DNA of 64,000 nucleotides from Muricoccus harenae (GTDB taxonomy: Bacteria; Pseudomonadota; Alphaproteobacteria; Acetobacterales; Acetobacteraceae). Under the pieces are notes generated by a model. It did not search any database and was not told the DNA's origin. It saw nothing but the letters and a program-made list of their open reading frames with translations. Made by a program: the position numbers and the translations under genes. Shown one piece after another: positions 54,540 to 64,000 of this stretch. The stretch is from positions 1 through 64,000 of the forward strand of contig NZ_WWDL01000022.1 of the NCBI RefSeq assembly GCF_009848505.1, given 5' to 3'. Position 1 is the first letter of the stretch. Every line of letters begins with the position of its first letter.

Positions 54540-56072
54540 ATGGACATCCGTCCCGCAGAAATCTCGGACATCCTGAAGCAGCAGATTGCTGGCTTCGACA
54601 CCGACGCCAATGTGGCCGAGGTCGGCACCGTCCTGACGGTCGGTGACGGCATCGCCCGTTGCTACGGCCTGCAGAACGTCATGGCCGGCGAGATGGTGGA
54701 GTTCCCTTCCGCCGGCGTGCGCGGCATGGCGCTGAACCTCGAATCCGACAATGTCGGCATCGTGGTCTTCGGCGATGACAGCCGCATCCGCGAAGGCGAC
54801 ACCGTCTCCCGCACCGGCACCATCGTGGACGTGCCCGTCGGCAAGGGCCTGCTCGGCCGCGTGGTCGATGGCCTCGGCAACCCGATCGACGGCAAGGGCC
54901 CGCTGACCAACGTCACGCGCTCGCGCGTCGAGGTGAAGGCGCCGGGCATCATCCCGCGCAAGTCCGTGCACGAGCCGATGCAGACCGGCATCAAGGCGAT
55001 CGACAGCCTGATCCCGATCGGCCGCGGCCAGCGTGAGCTGGTCATCGGTGACCGCCAGACGGGCAAGACCGCTGTCATCATCGACACGATCCTGAACCAG
55101 AAGACGATCAACTCCGGCACCGACGAGAGCAAGAAGCTCTACTGCATCTACGTCGCCATCGGCCAGAAGCGCTCCACTGTCGCCCAGCTCGTCCGCACCC
55201 TCGAGGAGCGTGGCGCGATGGAATACTCGATCGTCGTGGCCGCCACGGCCTCCGACCCGGCCCCCATGCAGTTCCTGGCGCCCTACACGGGCTGCACGAT
55301 GGGCGAGTACTTCCGCGACAACGGCATGCATGCCGTCATCTTCTATGACGACCTGTCGAAGCAGGCCGTCGCCTATCGCCAGATGTCGCTGCTGCTGCGC
55401 CGTCCGCCGGGCCGCGAGGCCTATCCGGGCGACGTGTTCTACCTGCACTCCCGCCTGCTCGAGCGCGCGGCGAAGATGGGCGAGGCCGCTGGCCTCGGCT
55501 CGCTGACCGCGCTGCCGGTGATCGAGACGCAGGCGGGCGACGTGTCCGCTTACATCCCGACCAACGTGATCTCGATCACGGACGGCCAGATCTTCCTCGA
55601 GACCGAACTGTTCTTCCGCGGCATCCGCCCGGCCGTGAATGTGGGTCTGTCGGTGTCCCGCGTGGGCTCGGCGGCGCAGATCAAGGCGATGAAGCAGGTG
55701 GCCGGCAAGATCAAGCTGGACCTGGCGCAGTATCGCGAGATGGCGGCCTTCGCCCAATTCGCCTCGGATCTCGATGCCTCCACCCAGGCCCTGCTGGCCC
55801 GTGGCGCGCGCCTGACCGAGCTGCTGAAGCAGCCCCAGTACGCGCCCGTGCCGGTCGAGGAGCAGGTGGTGGCGATCTTCGCCGGCACCCGCGGCTACCT
55901 GGACAAGGTGCCTGTGAACCAGGTCGGCGAGTTCGAGAAGCGGATGCTCGGTGAGCTGAAGGCGGCGAAGCCCGAGATCCTGGAGGCCATCCGCAAGGAG
56001 GGTGCCATCTCCGGCGACACCGATAAGGCACTCGCGGCCTTCCTCGACAGCTTCGCCAAGTCCTTCGGCTGA
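54540..56072 (+). CDS. atpA: ATP synthase F1 subunit alpha
   Basis: A 510-residue alpha subunit: N-terminal barrel, nucleotide-binding P-loop GDRQTGKTA (about 169-177), the [17 protein letters not shown] segment near the alpha/beta interface, and a helical C-terminus. Regulatory subunit of the catalytic hexamer. Starts 2 bases after atpH. The earlier open frame from 53169 is a shadow. Confidence 0.97.
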   Translation: MDIRPAEISDILKQQIAGFDTDANVAEVGTVLTVGDGIARCYGLQNVMAGEMVEFPSAGVRGMALNLESDNVGIVVFGDDSRIREGDTVSRTGTIVDVPVGKGLLGRVVDGLGNPIDGKGPLTNVTRSRVEVKAPGIIPRKSVHEPMQTGIKAIDSLIPIGRGQRELVIGDRQTGKTAVIIDTILNQKTINSGTDESKKLYCIYVAIGQKRSTVAQLVRTLEERGAMEYSIVVAATASDPAPMQFLAPYTGCTMGEYFRDNGMHAVIFYDDLSKQAVAYRQMSLLLRRPPGREAYPGDVFYLHSRLLERAAKMGEAAGLGSLTALPVIETQAGDVSAYIPTNVISITDGQIFLETELFFRGIRPAVNVGLSVSRVGSAAQIKAMKQVAGKIKLDLAQYREMAAFAQFASDLDASTQALLARGARLTELLKQPQYAPVPVEEQVVAIFAGTRGYLDKVPVNQVGEFEKRMLGELKAAKPEILEAIRKEGAISGDTDKALAAFLDSFAKSFG

Positions 56073-56096
56073 CGCGGGGGACGCGGAGAAGCCCTC

Positions 56097-58431
<2,335 letters not shown>

Positions 58432-58435
58432 CCCC

Positions 58436-58846
58436 ATGGCAACCTTCGACCTCGAGCTGGTGAGCCCGGAGCGCCTGCTCCTCTCGCGCCCCGTCGAGAT
58501 GGCGGTCATCCCGGCCTATGAGGGCGAGATGGGCGTGCTGCCCAACCATGCACCGATGATCGTCGCCCTCAGGGGCGGCGTCATCCGCGTGACGGAGGGC
58601 GGGCAGGAGACCGAGCAGCTCTTCATCATGGGCGGCTTTGCGGAGATCACCCCGACCCGTGTGACCGTGCTGGCCGATGAGGTCACCCCGGTCGCCACCC
58701 TCTCCCGGGCCGCCGCCGCCCAGCGCGTTACCGAGGCGGAAGCGGCGCTGGCCGCGGCCGCCGACGAAACGCCGGAGGTGCGTGACCGCGCAAGCGACCG
58801 ACTGATGGCCGCCCGCGCCATGCAGGAAGCCGCCCAGGCCGCCTGA
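58436..58846 (+). CDS. atpC: ATP synthase F1 subunit epsilon
   Basis: A 136-residue epsilon subunit: N-terminal beta-sandwich (FDLELVSPERLLLSRPVEM, GEMGVLPNHAPMI) and a C-terminal Ala-rich helical arm that regulates hydrolysis. Last gene of the operon, 4 bases after atpD. Strong hairpins follow. Confidence 0.95.
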   Translation: MATFDLELVSPERLLLSRPVEMAVIPAYEGEMGVLPNHAPMIVALRGGVIRVTEGGQETEQLFIMGGFAEITPTRVTVLADEVTPVATLSRAAAAQRVTEAEAALAAAADETPEVRDRASDRLMAARAMQEAAQAA

Positions 58847-58858
58847 ATCAACAGCTTG

Positions 58859-58894
58859 GGCCGGGGTGGCGGGTTGAAACCGCTCGCCCCGGCC
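58859..58894 (+). terminator. GC-rich hairpin after the atp operon
   Basis: GGCCGGGGTGGCGG and CCGCTCGCCCCGGCC pair over about 14 bases around a 7-base loop, just after atpC. There is no T-run; termination may depend on other factors or the hairpin may protect the mRNA. Confidence 0.5.
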
Positions 58895-58924
58895 GCGAGA
58901 TGTCACGAGCCTGTCATGCCCGGC

Positions 58925-58950
58925 GGGGCGGCCTGACTCCAGGCCGCCCC
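58925..58950. repeat. perfect 11-bp hairpin
   Basis: GGGGCGGCCTG and CAGGCCGCCCC with a 4-base ACTC loop, about 30 bases after the previous hairpin and 50 bases before the ferritin-like gene. Possible second transcript end or extragenic repeat; no T-run. Confidence 0.5.
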
Positions 58951-58999
58951 GTCGCGCTATGATGGGTGCCGCGAATCGCCACGGACTACCGGGAAGCGC

Positions 59000-59857
59000 A
59001 TGAAGCACTGGACCCTCGACCAGATCGCCTGGGACAAGTTCGATCCGGCGAAGGTCGATCCCGAGATCGTGCCGCTGGTCAAGGCGGCGGCGCTGGTGGA
59101 GAAGAACGGCGTCGATTACGCCGTCTATCTGAACAACGTCTTCGTGGGTGACCCTGACTTCAGCCAAGCCGCCGACAACTGGGCGGTGGAGGAGGTCCAG
59201 CATGGCGATGCCCTAGGCCGCTGGGCCGAGATCGCCGATCCCGGATGGTCCTTCGACGATGCCTTTGCCCGCTACCGCGCCGGCTACAAGATCGACGTGA
59301 AGGCCGATGCCTCGATACGCGGCTCGCGCACTGGCGAGTTGATTGCCCGCTGCATGGTCGAGACCGGGACCTCCTCTTACTACACCGCCCTTGGCGAGAG
59401 CACGGATGAGGTGGTGCTGAAGCAAGTCTGCAAGCTGATTGCGGCGGACGAGTACCGGCACTTCAAACTCTTCTACGACCACATGAAGCGCTACTTGGCG
59501 CGCGAGAAGCTCTCCTTCCCCAAGCGCCTGCACGTCGCTGCGGGCCGCATCGGCGAGTCCGAGGACGATGAGCTGGCCTATGCCTATCATTGCGGCAACG
59601 AGACCGCGGACACGCCCTACAGCCATGATCGCTGCATCACCGGCTACATGGGCCGCGCCATGGCCTACTATCGCTTCCGCCATATCGAGCGGGGCATGGG
59701 AATGGTCTTCAAGTCGATCGGGCTGGAGCCGCGCGGCCGCCTTTCCGGGATTGCGGCCAAGGGTGCCTGGAAGCTGCTGCAATGGCGGCGGGAAAAGTAT
59801 CGCCAGGCGCTGACCCGGGCCGCCAACGAGAACGCACCCGCCAAGGCCGCCGCCTGA
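59000..59857 (+). CDS. ferritin-like diiron protein
   Basis: A 285-residue helical protein with a plausible carboxylate-bridged diiron site: VEEVQHGDALGRW (E and H from one helix), ARCMVETGTSSYYTALG (E) and AADEYRHFKLFYD (E and H). The layout, not length, resembles ferritin-like acyl-ACP desaturase/ribonucleotide reductase folds. Substrate unknown. The ATG at 59000 has GGGAAG upstream. The GH10 gene begins 2 bases after its stop, so the two are coupled. Confidence 0.78.
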   Translation: MKHWTLDQIAWDKFDPAKVDPEIVPLVKAAALVEKNGVDYAVYLNNVFVGDPDFSQAADNWAVEEVQHGDALGRWAEIADPGWSFDDAFARYRAGYKIDVKADASIRGSRTGELIARCMVETGTSSYYTALGESTDEVVLKQVCKLIAADEYRHFKLFYDHMKRYLAREKLSFPKRLHVAAGRIGESEDDELAYAYHCGNETADTPYSHDRCITGYMGRAMAYYRFRHIERGMGMVFKSIGLEPRGRLSGIAAKGAWKLLQWRREKYRQALTRAANENAPAKAAA

Positions 59858-59859
59858 GC

Positions 59860-61023
59860 ATGCTCCGCTCTCCCTCGAATTCGCCGGGGGGGGTGTCGCG
59901 CCGTGTTGTCCTCGGCGGCGGGCTTGCGGCGGGCGCCGGCGGCTGCGCTCAGGCCCAGCCGGTGGTCGCCCCCGCGCGGGACCTTGGGGGCAATCCTGGC
60001 CCGGGACTGTGGGAGATCGCCCGGGGCCGCGGCATCGCCTTCGGCGCCGCCGTCCAGGCGCAGCTCCTCGCGACGGACCCGGCCTATGAGCAGGCCTACG
60101 CCCGCGAGGCCGGCGTGCTGGTGCCGGAGTTCGAGGGCAAGTGGTCCGTTCTGCAGCCGAAGGAAGGGGAGTTCGATTTCCGGCTGCTGGAGGCCATCGT
60201 GCAATGGGGCCAGGCCCGAGGCCGCACCACCCGCGGCCACGCCCTGGTCTGGCACGAGGCCTTCCCGGAATGGGCGGTGAACGCTCTATCAGAAGGCGCG
60301 CCACGCGCCCGCGCCGTCATGGCGGCGCATATCGCCCGCGTCCTCTCCACCACCCGCCTGCGCATCCGGGACTGGGACGTGGTGAACGAGGTCATCGCCG
60401 ACCCGCCCGGCAGCGACACCCCCCAGGCCGAGGGAGAGTTGCGCAACAGCCCCTTTCTCCGCGCCCTCGGCCCCTCCTACATCGAGACGGCCTTCCGCCT
60501 GGCGCGGGAGCAGGACCCGACGCTCCGCCTTGTGCTGAATGACTATGGGCTGGAGGAGGATACGCCCTGGGCCGCCGAGAAGCGCCGCCGCCTGCTGAAC
60601 CTCGTGCGTAGCCTGGTCCGGGCGCGGGTGCCGATCGACGCCGTGGGCATCCAGGCGCATCTCCAGATGGACCGCCCTTTCCGTCCGCAGGTCTTCGGCG
60701 ATTTCGTCCGCGCCCTGCGTGCCGAGGGGTTGTCCGTGCTGGTGACAGAGCTGGACATCCGCGAGGCCAGCAGTGTGCCGGATGACTTTGTCGCACGGGA
60801 CCGTCTCATCGCCGAGCGCGCCGGCGCCTTCATCTCATCCGCACTCGAAGCCGGGGTGAAGACCTTTCTGACCTGGGGCCTGGTGGATCGCTACTCCTGG
60901 TTGGTGCTCGAACCTGCCGTCGGGCGGCGCGACGGCAAGTTGCATCGCGGCCTGCCCCTGGACTGGGAGTACAATCGCAAGGAGATGTGGCGCGCCATGG
61001 CCCGGGCCTTCGCCTCAGCCTAG
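59860..61023 (+). CDS. secreted GH10-family glycoside hydrolase (endo-1,4-beta-xylanase-like)
   Basis: A 387-residue GH10 enzyme: twin-arginine-type signal (SRRVVLGGGLAAGAGGCAQA, about 13-32) with a possible lipobox cysteine, then the TIM barrel with GHALVWHEAFPEW, acid/base glutamate in DWDVVNEVIAD, and nucleophile glutamate in LVTELDIREA. Both catalytic residues are present. It would cleave xylan-like beta-glycans outside the cytoplasm, although no polysaccharide utilisation genes surround it. ATG 2 bases after the ferritin-like gene. Confidence 0.87.
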   Translation: MLRSPSNSPGGVSRRVVLGGGLAAGAGGCAQAQPVVAPARDLGGNPGPGLWEIARGRGIAFGAAVQAQLLATDPAYEQAYAREAGVLVPEFEGKWSVLQPKEGEFDFRLLEAIVQWGQARGRTTRGHALVWHEAFPEWAVNALSEGAPRARAVMAAHIARVLSTTRLRIRDWDVVNEVIADPPGSDTPQAEGELRNSPFLRALGPSYIETAFRLAREQDPTLRLVLNDYGLEEDTPWAAEKRRRLLNLVRSLVRARVPIDAVGIQAHLQMDRPFRPQVFGDFVRALRAEGLSVLVTELDIREASSVPDDFVARDRLIAERAGAFISSALEAGVKTFLTWGLVDRYSWLVLEPAVGRRDGKLHRGLPLDWEYNRKEMWRAMARAFASA

Positions 61024-61028
61024 GTGGC

Positions 61029-61517
61029 TCAGCCGGGCACCGCGTAGCGTGCGAAGTCCCGTGCAAGGCGTTCATAAATTGGCCGGCGGAAGGGCACGGC
61101 AATGCCGGGTAGGCTGGACAGCTCTGCCCAGCGCCAGGCGTCGAATTCCTGGTGGGCGTCGGCATCCAGCCGGATTTCCGAATCCTCCCCGAGGAAGCGC
61201 AGGGCGAACCAGAGCTGCGTCTGGCCCCGGAACTTCCCGCCTAGCGCCTTGCCGACGAGATGTGCGGGCAAGTCGTAATTCAGCCATTCGGCCAACCGCC
61301 CAATCACCGTGGCGTTGCGCGTGCCGATCTCCTCCGAAAGCTCGCGCAGGACGGCCGCCTCCGGGTCCTCCCCAGGATCCAGCCCGCCTTGCGGAAGCTG
61401 CCAGGCGCCCGAGATCGCTTCCCCGGCTGGCTGGTCCGCGCGGCGGGCGATCAGCACCTGGCCCTGACGGTTGAACAGGCAGGCGCCAACATTCGGGCGG
61501 AGAGGCAGGAGGGTCAT
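61029..61517 (-). CDS. rppH: RNA pyrophosphohydrolase RppH (Nudix)
   Basis: A 162-residue Nudix hydrolase with the full box GGLDPGEDPEAAVLRELSEE ending in IGT, and LPLRPNVGACLFNRQGQVLI at the N-terminus, as in RppH/IalA proteins. It removes pyrophosphate from mRNA 5' ends and starts decay. The ATG at 61517 has AGGAGG upstream. Convergent with the GH10 gene and downstream of the deacetylase on the same strand. Confidence 0.92.
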   Translation of the reverse strand: MTLLPLRPNVGACLFNRQGQVLIARRADQPAGEAISGAWQLPQGGLDPGEDPEAAVLRELSEEIGTRNATVIGRLAEWLNYDLPAHLVGKALGGKFRGQTQLWFALRFLGEDSEIRLDADAHQEFDAWRWAELSSLPGIAVPFRRPIYERLARDFARYAVPG

Positions 61518-61622
61518 GGAAGGCCTGTGCTGCGGCGGCCCTCGCGGACCCGGTCCGCGGGTGATGCCGGGGCGGGCCCGCAGACGCAAGCCGGAGCGGC
61601 CGGGAGGGATGGCCGGGCCGGG

Positions 61623-62969
61623 CTAGTTCCGGGGCAGGTCTTCGGGACGCCGGATGAGGGCGGTAACGGGCACCATCACCAGCCCTCGCTCTCCCAGTCC
61701 CGCTGCCCAAGCTGCCACGCGATCCACCAGCACGGGCGAGACATCGGCCGCCAGCCCCAGGGCGGAGCCGCGTTCCCGCGCGATCCGCTCCAGCTCCGCG
61801 AGGCGGCGGTCGATCTCGCTTCGCGTCGCCGGCTCGTCCACCACCAAGTCCACGGAGCGGCCCCAGGCACGCGCCGGGGAGGGAGCTCCCGGGCGAGGAT
61901 CGACATAAAGCAGCCCGCGCTCCCGCAGAATATCCTGCACGGCGCCGAGGGACTCCGGCAGGGCCGCGAAACGCTCGCCCCGCATCGGGCCCAGCGCTCC
62001 CAGGGCTCCCACCTGCCCGCCAATCCGTGACAGCACCCAGGAGAGGCGGTCCTCGTTCTCGGCCGCCGGCAAGGAGGTGAGCAGGGCGCGATCACCCGGA
62101 TCGTTCACCGGGTAATTGGCAGGTTCCAGCGGCAGCGCACTCAGCATCTCCATACCGCGGGCGCGGGCGCGCTCGAGGAGCGGGTCGGGCCGGCTGGCAT
62201 AGGGGGAGAAGGCAAGGCCGGTTGCCGTCGGCAGGCGCTGAATCGCCTCTTCCGAAAGGGCCGCGGACAGGCCCAGATTGCCCACCACCAAGGCTACTTT
62301 CGGCCGCGTCTCCGTCCGGTCGAAGGGATGGGCATAGGCTCGAATAGAACTCCGCCCACCTTCGCCCAGACGCGGCAACAGGCCGTGGCGGGAGGGTTCC
62401 TGCAGGGCCGGATCGGGCGGCAGGATGGGGCGGTGGGCCGGCGGCTCGGGACGCGGGGCCAGGGCGGCGAGGGGCGGAGGCTCCGGCGCGCTGGGCAGGG
62501 CCAGGGCGGCCACCGGTGCCGGGGGCGGCGCGGGAGCGGCGACGACCGGGGGTGCCACCGGAATGGCCGGAGTGTCCGGCGGCAGGGCCGCAACGGAGGA
62601 TGACTCGGTGGCCGGAAGCATCTCGGCCACGTCCGGCGCTGGCGGCGCGGGTGGGGTTGGTTCGGGGGCGAGCGGAACCTGGGCGGAGAAGGGTGCAGGC
62701 GTTTCGGCGACAGGCCTTGGGGCGGTCGTCGCCCGGTCCCTGACAGGCACCGGCGGCGCCGGTATCGGGGCAGGTGGTTCTGCTGGCGCGGGTGGCGCCA
62801 AGCTCGCCACCCTCGCATCGCCACCCGCCGGTGCGGGTGCCGGCGCGCGGGCCAGGGAGGCGGGCACCCCATCCTCCGGCGGCCCCAGGCGGCTCAGCGC
62901 CAGGATGCCGCCGCCGAGGACGGCCAGGACCAGCAGCCAGAAGACGCCGAGTGCCTTCATCCCTGGCAT
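61623..62969 (-). CDS. divergent polysaccharide deacetylase (YibQ-like) with long linker
   Basis: A 448-residue protein: N-terminal membrane anchor (about 5-25), a linker of about 170 residues very rich in Pro and Ala, and a C-terminal DDE_2-type polysaccharide deacetylase domain (about 220-440; VALVVGNLGLSAALSEEAIQ, GLAFSPYASRPD, LSALPLEPANYPVNDPG). It probably acts in the periplasm on cell-wall glycans. The start is uncertain: ATG 62969 is used, and ATG 62960 is equally possible. Follows the ctpA-like gene by 16 bases. Confidence 0.78.
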   Translation of the reverse strand: MPGMKALGVFWLLVLAVLGGGILALSRLGPPEDGVPASLARAPAPAPAGGDARVASLAPPAPAEPPAPIPAPPVPVRDRATTAPRPVAETPAPFSAQVPLAPEPTPPAPPAPDVAEMLPATESSSVAALPPDTPAIPVAPPVVAAPAPPPAPVAALALPSAPEPPPLAALAPRPEPPAHRPILPPDPALQEPSRHGLLPRLGEGGRSSIRAYAHPFDRTETRPKVALVVGNLGLSAALSEEAIQRLPTATGLAFSPYASRPDPLLERARARGMEMLSALPLEPANYPVNDPGDRALLTSLPAAENEDRLSWVLSRIGGQVGALGALGPMRGERFAALPESLGAVQDILRERGLLYVDPRPGAPSPARAWGRSVDLVVDEPATRSEIDRRLAELERIARERGSALGLAADVSPVLVDRVAAWAAGLGERGLVMVPVTALIRRPEDLPRN

Positions 62970-62985
62970 CGGCGACTGGTCTGGA

Positions 62986-64000
62986 TCAGCGGCTGGCGCG
63001 GCGCTGGACGGGAGTCGCCGCGATGCTCCGCAGCAGCCCCACGGCCTGCTGGAGCTGGTGGTCCGTCTCCGGCTTGGTCGGGTCGAAGGCGGGCGCATCC
63101 TCAGCTGGCATGCGCTGCACGCGCTCCACCAGCCCGGCCGGCAGGTTCAGCGGGGGCAGGGGCGCCGGCGGGCGGGCATTGACGCCCGTGGCGCTGCTGT
63201 CGTTCCGCAGGGCGCGGCGCAGATCGGCCTCGCGGTCGCGCTCCCGGTTCTGCTGCGCATCCTGGCGCTGGGCCAGCACCTCGATGTCAGGCTCGATTCC
63301 GGTCGCCTGGATGGAACGGCCAGAGGGGGTGTAGTAGCGCGCCGTGGTCAGGCGGATGGCGCCGTTGCCCGGCAGGGGCATCACGGTCTGCACCGAGCCC
63401 TTGCCGAAACTCTTGACCCCCATGACGATCGCGCGGCGATGGTCCTGCAGCGCGCCGGCCACGATTTCGGAGGCCGAGGCGGAGCCGGCATTCACCAGCA
63501 CGATGATGGGCAGTCCTTGTGCGATATCCCCGGAGCGCGCGTTCCAGCGCTGCGCATCCTCGGTGCGGCGGGCGCGGGTGGAGACGATCTCGCCCTGGTC
63601 GAGGAGGTCATCCGAGACTTGGATCGCCTGGTCCAGCAGCCCGCCCGGATTGTTCCGCAGATCCAGCACGATGCCCTTCAGCCCGTCCCGCGCCTGGGAG
63701 CGGAGGGTGGTGAGCGCCCGGCGCAGGCCGACCTCGGTCTGCTCGTTGAAGGAGGTGAGGCGGATATAGGCGATGTCGCCCCCCTCCATCCGCGCGCGCA
63801 CCACCTGCGGGCGGATCGTCTCGCGGGTCAGGGAGATCTCGATCGGGGTGGCGCTACCCTCGCGCCGGATGGTCAGGCGGATGGAGCTGCCGCGTTCGCC
63901 GCGCATCTGGTCCACGGCTTCCTGCAGGGTCAGGCCCTGGGTGGTCTTGTCGTTGATGTGCGTGATTAGGTCGCCCGGCTTCACCCCGGCGCGGGCGGCG
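62986..64000 (-). CDS. ctpA: carboxy-terminal processing protease (S41), 3' part
   Basis: Partial: the reading frame runs off the window edge at 64000, so at least 338 residues of the C-terminal part are visible. PDZ domain at the edge (GVKPGDLITHINDKTTQGLT), then the S41 protease with GIVLDLRNNPGGLLDQAI, catalytic Ser region VNAGSASASEIVAGALQDHR and catalytic Lys in SFGKGSVQTVMPL. It trims exported proteins in the periplasm. A Gln/Arg/Asn-rich C-terminal tail follows the domain. Upstream of the YibQ-like gene. Confidence 0.92.
   Translation of the reverse strand, partial: AARAGVKPGDLITHINDKTTQGLTLQEAVDQMRGERGSSIRLTIRREGSATPIEISLTRETIRPQVVRARMEGGDIAYIRLTSFNEQTEVGLRRALTTLRSQARDGLKGIVLDLRNNPGGLLDQAIQVSDDLLDQGEIVSTRARRTEDAQRWNARSGDIAQGLPIIVLVNAGSASASEIVAGALQDHRRAIVMGVKSFGKGSVQTVMPLPGNGAIRLTTARYYTPSGRSIQATGIEPDIEVLAQRQDAQQNRERDREADLRRALRNDSSATGVNARPPAPLPPLNLPAGLVERVQRMPAEDAPAFDPTKPETDHQLQQAVGLLRSIAATPVQRRASR

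Overview
The window looks like a chromosomal segment of a high-GC alphaproteobacterium. A PhyR/NepR/EcfG general stress response is a hallmark of Alphaproteobacteria. The F1 ATP synthase genes stand alone as atpHAGDC, GTG and TTG starts are common, and GC is very high. My best guess is Acetobacteraceae, Roseomonas-like; this is inference from gene content, not from a search. No insertion sequence, prophage or CRISPR array was seen.

Layout. 1-532: end of an rRNA operon (23S 3' end, 5S, initiator tRNA, terminator). 554-8912: SbmA/BacA-like exporter, small stress proteins (DUF1328, CsbD, DUF883) and the general stress response locus (PhyR divergent from an EcfG sigma, then a second EcfG-like sigma, NepR and a HisKA_2 kinase). 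8977-14431: Pho box and pstSCAB-phoU-phoB. 14437-28155: a chemosensory cluster without flagellar genes (CheR, multi-CheW protein, CheB, degenerate-HPt/receiver protein, CheA, MCP) mixed with partner-switching parts (GHKL anti-sigma kinase, STAS antagonist, receiver-SpoIIE phosphatase, and an NCS2 permease carrying a GHKL-like tail). A LuxR regulator and a FabA-like hotdog protein sit between the cheA and phosphatase genes.

28299-41025: a long, largely translationally coupled catabolic and uptake cluster: RraA-like protein, methyltransferase, thioesterase, class II aldolase, two amidohydrolases, a complete Dpp/Opp-type ABC transporter and an iron-type alcohol dehydrogenase. 41018-43238: ECF sigma, RskA-like anti-sigma and secreted DUF4394 protein. 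43316-44970: EAL-domain pseudogene, then a Bug/TctC-type binding protein coupled to secF. 44967-48704: secDF and a Gfo/Idh/MocA oxidoreductase. 48804-50483: an orphan gene of unknown function, palindromic repeats, transaldolase.

50556-58846: priA, two small disordered proteins, then atpHAGDC. 59000-64000: ferritin-like diiron protein, GH10 xylanase-like enzyme, RppH, divergent polysaccharide deacetylase, and a C-terminal processing protease cut by the window end.

The most interesting unit is 14437-28155, where a Che pathway appears to be wired to an RsbU/RsbW/RsbV-type switch instead of a flagellar motor. Sequence motifs matching the EcfG promoter pattern precede several small stress genes and suggest a local EcfG regulon.
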